Positions 25,152 to 33,749 of a stretch of DNA of 33,749 nucleotides are shown piece after piece. Both the position numbers and the translations under genes were made by a program. The stretch comes from an uncultured Granulosicoccaceae bacterium (GTDB lineage: Bacteria; Pseudomonadota; Gammaproteobacteria; Granulosicoccales; Granulosicoccaceae). The stretch is from assembly GCA_937922015.1 (NCBI GenBank), contig CAKZVB010000148.1, forward strand, positions 1 to 33,749, given 5' to 3'. Positions within the stretch are counted from its first letter, which is position 1. Every line of letters begins with the position of its first letter. The notes beneath the pieces were generated by a model. The model made no database searches. It was not told the origin of the DNA and was given only the letters and a program-made list of their open reading frames with translations.

Positions 25152-28100
25152 ATGACCAGAAAATTTGGCCTGATTATCAGTCTGTCACTATTTCTATTTA
25201 GCTGTGGAGTAGACAATAACCCTAATGAAGCTGGCCCCGAGGCCGCCTCGGCGTTGGCGCAATTGCCAGCTGAGGATCGCCGTATTGCGATAGTTCATTC
25301 TGCCACCACCCGTGACAATTTTTACGACCCTTTTGCCTACAACCAATTGTTTGCGTCGATGCAGCAGCAGGCAATGATGGCAGGTGTGCCATTTGATTTG
25401 TTAAGTGAATCCGATGTCGCTGATACCACCACACTGTTGCAATACGATGCGCTGTTGATGCCGGAGTTCTCTTACGTGCCCAGGGCCGATCGTGCGGCAA
25501 TTCGCGCGGCTTTATTGAATGCACAGGCGGCCGGGGTGGCGATAGTAACCTCTGGTGAATTTATGAGTTTCGATGCATCTGGTCAGCCTTATGGTGATTC
25601 CAGTGCGATGATGGCGGATCTTCTCGGGCTCAACATCGTTGATTATCTCTCCGGAGTAGCTGCAACCCTGAAAGTAGCGACGGCGGATCATCCCGCTACA
25701 AATAACTATACCTCTAATGAAGAGTTGATCTCCTACGATGAAATCTGGTTTGCCTCTTTTGCAGCGGTGGACGGTGAGCAATCTACTGTACTAACGACGA
25801 TAACCGCCTCTGGTGCAACCCACCCGGGTTTGCAGGTGGTCGAACGGCAAGGGCGGGTTCTGCATTTTGCAAACGAACAGATCATGGCTGACAACAATCT
25901 GCTATGGACTGCAATGCAGTGGGCAGTTTATGGAGATGTAGCGCCGGTAGCGCTGCAGATAACTAGAAATGAAAGTGTTTTCATCGGTCGCAACGACATG
26001 GACCAGGCAATGATTGCTGCGGATCTGCCAGAAACGGAAATTCCATTGCTTGAGATGATAGAAGACTGGAAAAGAGACTATGACTTTGTCAGCTCCTACT
26101 ACATAGATATTGGTAACAATCCCGCTGCAGGCCAATACACTGACTGGGGAGTTTCAGCGCCACTGTATCAGCAGTACATCGCGTTAGGTAATGAAATTGG
26201 TACTCACTCCTGGACTCACCCCCACTTCACAAGTAGTTTGTCAGATGCCCAGCTTGAATTCGAGTTCAATCAGAGTAAAAACGAAATAGCCAGCAATCTG
26301 GGAGTGGAAGTTATTGGTGGAGCGGTACCTGGGACTGATGAATCACTGGCAGTCGTTGAAAATCTGAATAAATGGTTTAAATATTTCAGCGGCCGAACCG
26401 GAACTGTCGGCACTGGCTATCCCAATGCTATAGGGTTTCTGGAACCGCAACATGACATGCTGTATTTCAGCCTGAATATGTCGCCAGACTTCTATTTGAT
26501 TGATGTGCTGAATAAAACTCCATCCCAGGCATTGGACACATGGAAAGCAGAGATTGACCAGGTGATGCTGCGTGCTCAAAAACCGGTGATTCACTGGTTG
26601 TGGCATGACTATGGTCCTACCACACAGACGGCCGCGGGAAGATACTCTAAAGCAATGTTCGAAGATACTCTGGCGTACGCAAAAAGCCTGGGTACCGAAT
26701 TTACCACACTTGCCAATATGCACGACAGATTCAGGTCTTTTAAAAATACCAAATTGACGGTGGGAACCGATCTTACAATCAATGCGACAATTGATGCTGA
26801 AGATGTCGGGCAGTTTTCATTAAAGCTTGCAGCAGGAAAAAAAATACAACGTGTGGCGAATTGGTACGCTTATGATGACAATCAGGTGTTCCTGCCGGAG
26901 ACTGGTGGTCGTTTTTCAATCAAGCCGGGCGCAACTGCCGATCCGGTCAGCCGTGTCACCAGCCTGCCTGCGCGGGCTCGATTGAAGTCGCTTAGCGGTG
27001 ATGGAAATGAACTGAGCTTTTCTTTTGAGGGTAAAGGAGAAGTGACTGTTAGATTGAGTCCCGGTATGACCGGCAATACTCTGGTTAACGGAGCAAGCTG
27101 GTTTTCTGAGCAGGAGGGTGTATTGACTCTCAAGTTCAATTCTGACGCCATACACAATGTAGTGCTTACCGCAGTTGAGCCTATTAACCGTGCACCGGTA
27201 GCGGATGCAGTATCTCTGCAAACAGAGACGCTTAATCCGCTTGATGTTACATTGACGGGCTCGGATCTGGACAATGATACCCTGAGCTACAGAGTGTTAA
27301 TGCAGCCTGGCAATGGTGTGCTGACAGGTACAGAACCAACGTTAAGTTACGTATCTAATGTTGGCTTTAGCGGTGTTGATATCTTTAGTTATGTGGCGAG
27401 TGATGGTGTGCTTGACAGTCCGCCTGCGCTTGTTGAAATAGACGTGCAACTGCCTCGACCGGCAAATAGTGCCCCGGTTGCTAACAGGCTGGTACTTGCT
27501 ACGCTCAAGGAACAGCCATTGTCTTTCCTTTTATCCGGTAGTGATAATGAAGGTCGGCCGCTGACCTATGACGTAATTGCAGCGCCTTTGCATGGTGTGA
27601 TTTCCGGCACTGCTCCTACTCTTTTGTACACACCGGCAGCAGGGTATTTCGGTTTGGACAAAATTCAATTTACTGTCAGTGACGGGGAAAAAAGCAGTGA
27701 GCCCGCGGAGGTTATTTTTAATGTAGAGCCGCAGCTCTCGGCAGGTGGCGGGACAATATCAAATGCTATAACAGGTGCTATTGTCGATGGCTCTCTCAAC
27801 GACTGGCAGACGGCGCAGTCGTTTGGTGTCGACCCCGTTGATGCGACCGGTACACAAAACACAATTGACTGGAAAGAGGCTTGGATGGGGCACGATGCCA
27901 GTAAATTCTACATTGCCTATCAGCAGCATTCACCGGTTAGTCTGTCATGGGGTCACTCAATCTACATTGACACAGATACCAGTGAAACAACCGGCTTTCT
28001 TGGTTTTGCAGGCGAATTTTCAATCGGAGTAGACTACGCCATTGAAGGCAATACTCTTTTTCGTTACACCGGAATTACACAAAATGAATGGTCGTGGCAA

Positions 28101-29999
28101 CTGGTTGGCAGTATTGAATCCAGCGTGAACTCAGATTGGGTAGAGCTGTCTGTGGCGCGTAGTTTGATTGGCAGTCCAACCAATATGCGATTGTTTTTTG
28201 TGGGCTATAGTTCAGCCACCGGTGGCACGGCACTCGATTACTACCCGGATGATGTGACCAACACATCGGCCGTTCTAAAAGATCGCCGTTTCAGTTATTC
28301 AGTCGATCCCAATCAGAATGTCGAAAATATAGCGCCAGTTGCCAATGCTCAGCAAATAGATATAAGCAATAACGCACAACTTGCGATTGTTCTCACCGGG
28401 TCAGATCTAAACAACGATACTCTCACCTATCGCCTAAGCAGCGTGCCACAGAACGGTACAGTGACGGGAACGGCGCCGGATCTCGTCTACCAGCCAGACC
28501 GTGGTTACCAAGGTAGCGACTCTCTTGTGTTTACCGTTAAAGATGGTGCGCTGACCAGTAACCCGGCGACCGTCCTGTTTAACGTCGTTGCACCGCCGCT
28601 GATAAATAGTCGGCCAGTTGCGAATAGTGCATCGGTGGCGACCGGTAGCAACACACCGATAACTGTCTTGTTAAGCGGCAACGATGCCGATGGCGGTGTA
28701 CTCACTTATACGGTGATTTCTCAGCCGACGAAAGGCGTGCTGTCGGGTACAGCCCCTAATCTGACTTACACACCAAACGCGGGCGAGTCGGGTGTCGACA
28801 CCTTCAACTTCAAGGTGAATGATGGCTCCGATGACAGCGGCGCTGCAAGCGTTAGTATCACCGTTACCGGCGTTGCGACAAATCTGCCACCAGTCGCCAA
28901 TGCTCAGAACCTGACTACCGCATTCGAAACAGCAATCGGCGTTGTACTGACAGGGACCGATGCCGAAGATCAGGCAATCACTTTTTCTATAGTCGCGCCG
29001 CCGACGGCAGGTAGCCTGCAGGGCACAGCACCGGATCTGACCTATGTACCGTTTAACGACCGCTCTGGTATTGACAGCTTTAGCTTCACCGTAAGTGATG
29101 GTGTCAACACGAGTGATCCGGCAGTGATAAACATAGATGTGCAGCCAGCGCCGCCTGTTAATCTTGCGCCTGTCGCCAATGGCCAGACACTGACAACACC
29201 GTTCGGTCAGCCGCTGTCAATTACCCTGACAGCGACTGATCCTGAAGCCTCCGTTCTGACCTACTCTATAGTCGGGCCACAACCGGTCAGTGGCGTATTG
29301 ACCGGTTCTGCGCCTGATTTAACTTACACACCGGCCGTAAATTTCTCCGGGCTGGACAGCTTTCGGTTTGTGGCCAGTGATGGCAGTTTGAGCAGCGCCG
29401 AGGCTACTGTCACCATTGACGTGGGTGAGCAGCCCGATGGTGCAGCAAGCAATCTAGTCAGCGGCTTAGTGGTGGATGGTGTGATTTCGGACTGGGTGGG
29501 AGTTACTTCCTTCGGGCCAGACCCGGACGATGTGACCGGCCCCAACAATCCACTGGACTGGCGTGAGGCCTGGGTAGCGCACAGCGCCACAGATTTCTAT
29601 TTCGCTTTTCGCAATGATCAGGCTTTTCAGCCTAGCTGGGGGCACGGGATTTTTATTGATGTCGATGGTGACCCCAACACTGGATTCAGGGGCTTTGGTG
29701 CGGAGTTCCCGATTGGCGCGGACTACCTGATTGAAGCCTACGATGTGCATAAATACACCGGTACGGGACAAAACTGGAGCTGGACTCTTCAGGGATCAAC
29801 CACCATTGCGGTCAACGGTGACACTGGTGAAATTTCTCTGCCACGAGCAATGCTGGGTAATCCAACGGATCTGCAACTCTACCTCAGGGCGGTGAATACG
29901 CCGTTTGGCGGGATTGGTGTGGATCATTATCCGGATTCGGCAATCGATGCAGCAGCGCCGCAAAGCGGGCGTGCACTTCGTTACACTACCGCACCTTAG
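25152..29999 (+). CDS. Giant lipoprotein: deacetylase-like region, six Ig-like repeats, two CBM9/DOMON-like modules
   Basis: With ATG at 25152 the protein has 1615 residues (a GTG at 25146 would add two). The lipobox LFSC places Cys at 18. Residues about 38-260 look like a class-I glutamine-amidotransferase or beta-galactosidase trimerisation-type fold. Residues about 276-530 resemble NodB polysaccharide deacetylases, with RNDMD (about 280) and HSWTHPHF (about 352) as candidate metal sites. Ig/cadherin-like repeats begin near 679, 772, 1059, 1152, 1245 and 1337, each about 93 residues. Two related modules (869-1055, 1432-1615) show IVDG-x-x-x-DW and WGH-x-(I)-x-ID, the pattern of CBM9/DOMON-type sugar-binding folds. 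I predict a cell-surface polysaccharide-modifying lipoprotein. It resembles part of PelA, but no pel genes are near. Catalysis is unproven. Confidence 0.88.
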   Translation: MTRKFGLIISLSLFLFSCGVDNNPNEAGPEAASALAQLPAEDRRIAIVHSATTRDNFYDPFAYNQLFASMQQQAMMAGVPFDLLSESDVADTTTLLQYDALLMPEFSYVPRADRAAIRAALLNAQAAGVAIVTSGEFMSFDASGQPYGDSSAMMADLLGLNIVDYLSGVAATLKVATADHPATNNYTSNEELISYDEIWFASFAAVDGEQSTVLTTITASGATHPGLQVVERQGRVLHFANEQIMADNNLLWTAMQWAVYGDVAPVALQITRNESVFIGRNDMDQAMIAADLPETEIPLLEMIEDWKRDYDFVSSYYIDIGNNPAAGQYTDWGVSAPLYQQYIALGNEIGTHSWTHPHFTSSLSDAQLEFEFNQSKNEIASNLGVEVIGGAVPGTDESLAVVENLNKWFKYFSGRTGTVGTGYPNAIGFLEPQHDMLYFSLNMSPDFYLIDVLNKTPSQALDTWKAEIDQVMLRAQKPVIHWLWHDYGPTTQTAAGRYSKAMFEDTLAYAKSLGTEFTTLANMHDRFRSFKNTKLTVGTDLTINATIDAEDVGQFSLKLAAGKKIQRVANWYAYDDNQVFLPETGGRFSIKPGATADPVSRVTSLPARARLKSLSGDGNELSFSFEGKGEVTVRLSPGMTGNTLVNGASWFSEQEGVLTLKFNSDAIHNVVLTAVEPINRAPVADAVSLQTETLNPLDVTLTGSDLDNDTLSYRVLMQPGNGVLTGTEPTLSYVSNVGFSGVDIFSYVASDGVLDSPPALVEIDVQLPRPANSAPVANRLVLATLKEQPLSFLLSGSDNEGRPLTYDVIAAPLHGVISGTAPTLLYTPAAGYFGLDKIQFTVSDGEKSSEPAEVIFNVEPQLSAGGGTISNAITGAIVDGSLNDWQTAQSFGVDPVDATGTQNTIDWKEAWMGHDASKFYIAYQQHSPVSLSWGHSIYIDTDTSETTGFLGFAGEFSIGVDYAIEGNTLFRYTGITQNEWSWQLVGSIESSVNSDWVELSVARSLIGSPTNMRLFFVGYSSATGGTALDYYPDDVTNTSAVLKDRRFSYSVDPNQNVENIAPVANAQQIDISNNAQLAIVLTGSDLNNDTLTYRLSSVPQNGTVTGTAPDLVYQPDRGYQGSDSLVFTVKDGALTSNPATVLFNVVAPPLINSRPVANSASVATGSNTPITVLLSGNDADGGVLTYTVISQPTKGVLSGTAPNLTYTPNAGESGVDTFNFKVNDGSDDSGAASVSITVTGVATNLPPVANAQNLTTAFETAIGVVLTGTDAEDQAITFSIVAPPTAGSLQGTAPDLTYVPFNDRSGIDSFSFTVSDGVNTSDPAVINIDVQPAPPVNLAPVANGQTLTTPFGQPLSITLTATDPEASVLTYSIVGPQPVSGVLTGSAPDLTYTPAVNFSGLDSFRFVASDGSLSSAEATVTIDVGEQPDGAASNLVSGLVVDGVISDWVGVTSFGPDPDDVTGPNNPLDWREAWVAHSATDFYFAFRNDQAFQPSWGHGIFIDVDGDPNTGFRGFGAEFPIGADYLIEAYDVHKYTGTGQNWSWTLQGSTTIAVNGDTGEISLPRAMLGNPTDLQLYLRAVNTPFGGIGVDHYPDSAIDAAAPQSGRALRYTTAP

Positions 30000-30028
30000 G
30001 CGTATAGCGTTTCAGGCTGCGACTAACT

Positions 30029-30059
30029 TGACCCTGCACCAGACACACGTGCAGGGTCA
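30029..30059. terminator. Perfect 11-bp hairpin between convergent genes
   Basis: TGACCCTGCAC (30029-30039) pairs with GTGCAGGGTCA (30049-30059) across a 9-base loop. It lies 30 bases after the lipoprotein gene and just before the terC stop. There is no T-run on either side, so it may act as a bidirectional 3'-end stabiliser rather than a classical intrinsic terminator. Confidence 0.5.
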
Positions 30060-30068
30060 CAGCATTAA

Positions 30069-30860
30069 TCAGGAAGTTTGCCTGCCTGCCAGCAGTGCCT
30101 TCTTTTCGCGCAACAACTTTCGTTGATAACGGCTTTGCACGAAGTCTGAAAATGCCATAACAACAATCACAAAGTAGAACGTGGCTTTAGTCATTGGTGT
30201 GACTTCTGTGCCAAGTATCTTCATGTGGGCCAGATGCCCGCCTTCAGATATCAACATGATGCCTACCACGAAGAGGATAAAAAGGCCCAGCACTTCATAC
30301 ATTCGGTTTTTCTGCAGAAATTCAGAGACAGTATCAGCCAGTAGAATCATCAATAATCCGCTGACAACAATTGCACAAGCCATGATTGTAAAATTATCAG
30401 TCAGTGCGATGGCGCTGAGAATTGAATCGAATGAAAACACCAGGTTCATCAGAACGATCCAGATCACAACAGTTACTGCCGAGCGCTGATGTTTGTTTTC
30501 GTGGTCCAGTTCCTCGATAGCCATCATGTGAAGAATTTCTTTAGTGGCCGTGTATATGATGAATACGCCACCGACCAACACAATCATTGAGTGAATATTA
30601 AAGTTGAAAGACAGATGTTCCCAGTTTCTTTCAAACACTGGATCCTGAAACACCTTGATCAGGTTGGTAAGGATAAACAACAGCGCAATTCGCAGAACAA
30701 TGGCAATGCCAATACCCCATTTGCGTACGCGGGCCTGCAGATGTGCGGGAGCGCGCTTCGACTCAAGGGAAATATACAGCAGATTGTCAAAGCCAAGAAC
30801 AGCCTGCAGCATGGTCAGTAAAAGCAGTGTGACAAGATTGTCTAAAGTAAATAGATCCAT
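30069..30860 (-). CDS. TerC-family integral membrane protein
   Basis: The 263-residue protein has about seven membrane helices. The TerC family acidic residues are present in GFDNLLYISL (residues about 23-32) and VFSFDSILSAI (about 140-150). The family is linked to tellurite resistance and, in several bacteria, to manganese export or metal supply to secreted proteins, in the inner membrane. A strong GGAG-containing ribosome-binding site (AAGGGAG) precedes the ATG. The known yybP-ykoY manganese riboswitch often seen before terC genes was not recognised here. The function in this species is unproven. Confidence 0.88.
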   Translation of the reverse strand: MDLFTLDNLVTLLLLTMLQAVLGFDNLLYISLESKRAPAHLQARVRKWGIGIAIVLRIALLFILTNLIKVFQDPVFERNWEHLSFNFNIHSMIVLVGGVFIIYTATKEILHMMAIEELDHENKHQRSAVTVVIWIVLMNLVFSFDSILSAIALTDNFTIMACAIVVSGLLMILLADTVSEFLQKNRMYEVLGLFILFVVGIMLISEGGHLAHMKILGTEVTPMTKATFYFVIVVMAFSDFVQSRYQRKLLREKKALLAGRQTS

Positions 30861-31199
30861 CGCTCCCTTCTCCGGGTTTAAAGTTTATAATATGGTGGCA
30901 CTAGCTAATCGCTAAGTGTCGCATTGTTTTTAGTACATAGCGATTGGGCTAACAAAGTTGAAAGGTAGCTGTTTACGCTAAAGTCCCGTTTTGGCGACGA
31001 TTTTGGATACTGCGGCAGCTAAGGATTTGCTAATATTAACGTTAGTAACAGCGAATTTCCGGATTTTAGTCACTTGTTAGTTGCGAAATGGGAACCTTTG
31101 ACGCTTGTTTTCGTTAACAATGTGCAAGAGCCCTCCCGCGCACACAGTTTTTGCCTATAGTAGCAGTGCCGCCTTTACCCAGAATTACTCGACCTCTAA
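30861..31199. other. Divergent intergenic region (terC / kinase)
   Basis: These 339 bases contain the candidate terC promoter at 30887-30915. TATAGT at 31156-31161 is a -10-like element ahead of the kinase gene, but no matching -35 was found. GTTAGTAACAGCGAA and GTTAGTTGCGAAA (about 31040-31090) look like loosely repeated sequence. No gene or RNA motif was recognised. Confidence 0.35.
30887..30915 (-). promoter_or_regulatory. Candidate terC promoter
   Basis: On the minus strand a -35-like TTAGCG is followed after 17 bases by a -10-like TATTAT, leaving a short leader before the ATG at 30860. Only three of six -35 bases match the sigma-70 consensus, so this is tentative. Confidence 0.3.
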
Positions 31200-33413
31200 A
31201 TGACATCCATTGACACCCAACAGATACTTGCAGAAGGAGAGCTAATCCAATGGTATCGAGTGGAAAGAGTGCTCGGTCGCGGTGGCTTTGGAATCACCTA
31301 TCTGGCAACTGATACTAATCTCGATCACCGGGTTGCCATAAAAGAGTATTTACCCGGGCCTCTGGTTGAACGTCGGGCAGACAACACACTTGTCGCCAAT
31401 ACTGAGAGTTCTGAAACCCAATATCGCGCAGGTTTGCAGCGATTTCTGCGCGAGGCGCGCACGCTGGTCAAATTCCGCCACCCCAATATCGTGCGCGTGA
31501 TGGCTGTATTTGAAGCCAATAACACTGCCTATCTGGTGATGGAATACGAAGAAGGTGAGCAGTTTAAAGAATATGTAAAAAAAGGTGACGGCCTGGCGGA
31601 ACCTCAGTTAAAAAGTTTGATACTCAGTGTCATTGATGGCCTTGATCGCGTACATCAGGATGGCTTTATTCATCGTGATATCAAGCCAGTGAATCTGATC
31701 ATTCGAAAAGATGGCAGTCCCGTGTTGCTGGATTTCGGTTCAACCCGACCCGTTGAAAACGATGCGCAGGGACAACATACCTCATTTGTATCGGCGGGCT
31801 ATACACCGTTGGAGCAATATCAGGAAGGTGCGGCGTTGCCGGTCGGGCCGTGGACAGATATCTATTCACTGGGCGCAACACTCTATTACGCGATCAGTGG
31901 AGTGACGCCGGTCAGTCCTATCAGCCGGCTGGCGGCTCTGGTGAAAAAATCCAGGGATCCGTTACACCCGGCTATCCAGGTTGGCGGTGATCAATACAGT
32001 CGGTCCTTTTTACAGGCTATAGACTGGGCGCTGGGTTTTCGAATAGAAGACAGGCCGCAGAGTCTCTCAGAATGGCGTGCCGCGTTTGAACAATCACCGG
32101 TGGTGCAGGATCCAAAAGTCACGGCTACATCGACTACTACAAGCTCAACACTGTCCGTTCCTTTAAGTGCTGATGATCAAAGCGTAACTGCTAACCGCTC
32201 GAAACTGTTGGTGCGAAATCAGACCGCCTCTCGTAAAGCGGCCTATCGGCCGGTGGCTAAAAACCATAGTGGTTTGAAAGGGGCCAGTGTCATTATTGGC
32301 CTGTGTCTGGTTACCGTGCTGGGCGCAGGCTGGTGGCATCGTACGTCGCAGAATCAGGTCGTTTTTGATCAAAAGTTAGAACGTGCTGATCTGGCGTTTC
32401 GTAACGGCGACTACCTGGAAACCGCCAGACCCCTATACCTTCAGATTCTCGAAATCAGTCCGGACAATCAGCTTGCGCTCAGACGAATTGATCAAATCAA
32501 AGACCGGGTTGTCGAAAAAATAAACAGCAACCTGCGTGCCGGTGAAGTTGATCAAGCGCAGCAACTTATCGATCAGTTGGCCGGTTTTGATGATGAAGCC
32601 GCTGCAGCCATGTCTGAGCAGTTGTCGAAACGAAAACAGCAATTAGAGCTGGAAGAACAGTTTAGCCAGATACAGACACTGATTGAGCAGAGCTCATTCG
32701 GACTGGCATTGGACAGGTTGTCTAATCTGCGAGAAAAAACTCAGGGCAGTGAGTCGCGATTGGAAAAACTGGAACAACTTGCACGCTCAAAGCTTGCGGC
32801 AGAAGAGGCACGACAGGTGAAAGTTGAAAGTGATCGACTGGCGCTTGAGCAATCCAGACAGCGGGATCGGAATAGGGTGGCAGCTGCCAAAGAGCGCCAG
32901 CGCCAGCGCAGCCGTGATTACCGGCGTTACCTGAGTAGCGCCGAGCAGGCCTTGCAAGTGGGTGAAATCCCGGCTGCCAGAAAGTGGCTGGATAACGCAG
33001 CTGCATTGCAAATTAATGATGAACAGCTGAAAGAGTTAGAGTCGCGTGTTGTGTCTGCGGAAAATTTATTGCAGCAGCCTCTGTCGGATTACGAAATACG
33101 TTACGCACGTAGTCAGTTTAATGCGCTGAAACTGGCCATAGAATCCAAAAACCAACGAGCGATAAAAGAACTAACCCAGGCTGACGGCAAACGTTGGGGG
33201 CTGTTTGAAACCCTTTTTAAGCGCTACACCCAGATGTCGGTTCGAATTATTGAAGTCGAAGCCAAATTAAACCCCAAAAGGGTAACCGCGGTATTGAGAA
33301 TTGAAAAGATGGCGCTGGCAAACGGCGATGTAGTGTACCCGTCTTCATCCTATCGTGATTCTAAACTCAGCCTGCAGCGAAATCGCAACAGTTGGTCTGC
33401 CATTAGCTGGTAG
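31200..33413 (+). CDS. Membrane-anchored Ser/Thr protein kinase with C-terminal sensor-like region
   Basis: The 737-residue protein begins with a Hanks-type kinase domain (about 18-300): GRGGFGITY loop (about 26), Lys48 in AIKEY, HRDIKPVN (about 158), DFGSTR (about 178) and GYTPLEQY activation segment. All catalytic residues are kept. A linker with many Thr/Ser follows, then one membrane helix (about 364-386). The outer region has TPR-like and coiled-coil helices (about 395-620), rich in Gln, Arg and Glu, and ends in a domain (about 630-737) that resembles NTF2-like folds and ends in SWSAISW. This is the layout of a bacterial receptor-type kinase facing the periplasm. No phosphatase or FHA partner is in the window. 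The ribosome-binding site is weak. Confidence 0.92.
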   Translation: MTSIDTQQILAEGELIQWYRVERVLGRGGFGITYLATDTNLDHRVAIKEYLPGPLVERRADNTLVANTESSETQYRAGLQRFLREARTLVKFRHPNIVRVMAVFEANNTAYLVMEYEEGEQFKEYVKKGDGLAEPQLKSLILSVIDGLDRVHQDGFIHRDIKPVNLIIRKDGSPVLLDFGSTRPVENDAQGQHTSFVSAGYTPLEQYQEGAALPVGPWTDIYSLGATLYYAISGVTPVSPISRLAALVKKSRDPLHPAIQVGGDQYSRSFLQAIDWALGFRIEDRPQSLSEWRAAFEQSPVVQDPKVTATSTTTSSTLSVPLSADDQSVTANRSKLLVRNQTASRKAAYRPVAKNHSGLKGASVIIGLCLVTVLGAGWWHRTSQNQVVFDQKLERADLAFRNGDYLETARPLYLQILEISPDNQLALRRIDQIKDRVVEKINSNLRAGEVDQAQQLIDQLAGFDDEAAAAMSEQLSKRKQQLELEEQFSQIQTLIEQSSFGLALDRLSNLREKTQGSESRLEKLEQLARSKLAAEEARQVKVESDRLALEQSRQRDRNRVAAAKERQRQRSRDYRRYLSSAEQALQVGEIPAARKWLDNAAALQINDEQLKELESRVVSAENLLQQPLSDYEIRYARSQFNALKLAIESKNQRAIKELTQADGKRWGLFETLFKRYTQMSVRIIEVEAKLNPKRVTAVLRIEKMALANGDVVYPSSSYRDSKLSLQRNRNSWSAISW

Positions 33414-33749
33414 TTATTGTGTGACTTTCAAAGGTTGCCAATGACTCGATGGATATAGTGAATTGCCTTCGAATTGGTTTTGTAATCAATTGTTTATCGC
33501 GAGTTGTATTTTAATCAAACCGCGCCTTGCGGGAGTTTGCCACTTGATCCGCAGCCGCGTTGCGACTGCTCCGAGAAAGCCTGGCTTGAAAAGGGCAGTG
33601 GATATGGCCCGCGAACGTCGTCTGGTGGTAACAAAAAATAGCGAAAATTTCATTCGCACACTTAAAATCTCACACGGCATAGTACGGCTGTCACATTGAT
33701 CGGTTCGTCAAGATGTGATAGTGTCATGACGAAATACTAAAAACGATTC
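33414..33749. other. Right-edge non-coding stretch
   Basis: These 336 bases hold only short open frames with no family pattern. AAAATCTCAC at about 33663-33672 matches the end block of the dispersed repeat seen at 1-67 and 18403-18509, but the rest does not, so a third copy is not claimed. The next gene must start beyond the window. Confidence 0.35.

Noticed and set aside
30861-31199. yybP-ykoY manganese riboswitch before terC
   Set aside because: No matching conserved motif is visible, and the candidate promoter leaves a leader too short to hold it.
33463-33699. Small gene at the right edge
   Set aside because: The start is TTG without a ribosome-binding site, the product has no family pattern, and the opposite strand is also open.

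Overview
The window looks like chromosomal DNA of a free-living, probably marine, gammaproteobacterium. The evidence is an AqpZ, a RecQ and a TruC that closely follow the Escherichia coli protein motifs, an XdhC-family protein, a DUF1800/DUF1501 secreted pair, and many lipoproteins, Tat/Sec signal peptides and OmpA-type envelope proteins. Base composition is moderate and even. I saw no rRNA, tRNA, CRISPR array, prophage or complete insertion sequence. The genus is not decidable from this sequence alone.

Layout. 1-3107 (minus strand): a two-gene unit encoding a BON-OmpA inner-membrane-anchored protein and a membrane-anchored coiled-coil protein, overlapping by one base. 3404-4936 (plus): a secreted protein that seems to join LprI-like, NlpE-like and IalB-like parts. 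4930-5952 (minus): an orphan XdhC-family protein. 6361-13215 (plus): an envelope cluster with an OmpA barrel protein carrying one TSP3 calcium repeat, then two secreted TSP3-repeat proteins that end in a shared Gly-Cys/hydrophobic/Arg tail resembling a C-terminal protein-sorting signal. 13294-14937 (minus): a sugar-isomerase-like TIM barrel followed by tRNA pseudouridine synthase truC. 15376-16281 (plus): aqpZ with an unusual Arg/Asp/Tyr tail. 16564-18375 (plus): an ATM1-type ABC exporter. 18563-21654 (minus): the DUF1800 lipoprotein and the Tat-exported DUF1501 protein. 21897-24080 (plus): recQ with a C-terminal extension. 24132-24611 (minus): a secreted ComEA-like helix-hairpin-helix protein with a lysine-rich tail. 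25152-29999 (plus): a 1615-residue lipoprotein combining a polysaccharide-deacetylase-like region, six Ig/cadherin-like repeats and two CBM9/DOMON-like modules. 30069-30860 (minus): a TerC-family membrane protein. 31200-33413 (plus): a membrane Ser/Thr kinase.

How they fit. Most of the window is about the cell envelope and surface: peptidoglycan-binding OmpA domains, calcium-binding surface proteins, a carbohydrate-active lipoprotein, and secreted or lipid-anchored proteins of unknown role. Housekeeping genes (truC, recQ, aqpZ, ABC exporter) sit between them. The best candidates for something under-described are the TSP3 cluster with its shared C-terminal signal and the giant deacetylase-Ig-CBM lipoprotein. 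Several starts are non-ATG (TTG for the isomerase, XdhC and probably recQ; GTG for truC), which matters for gene boundaries.
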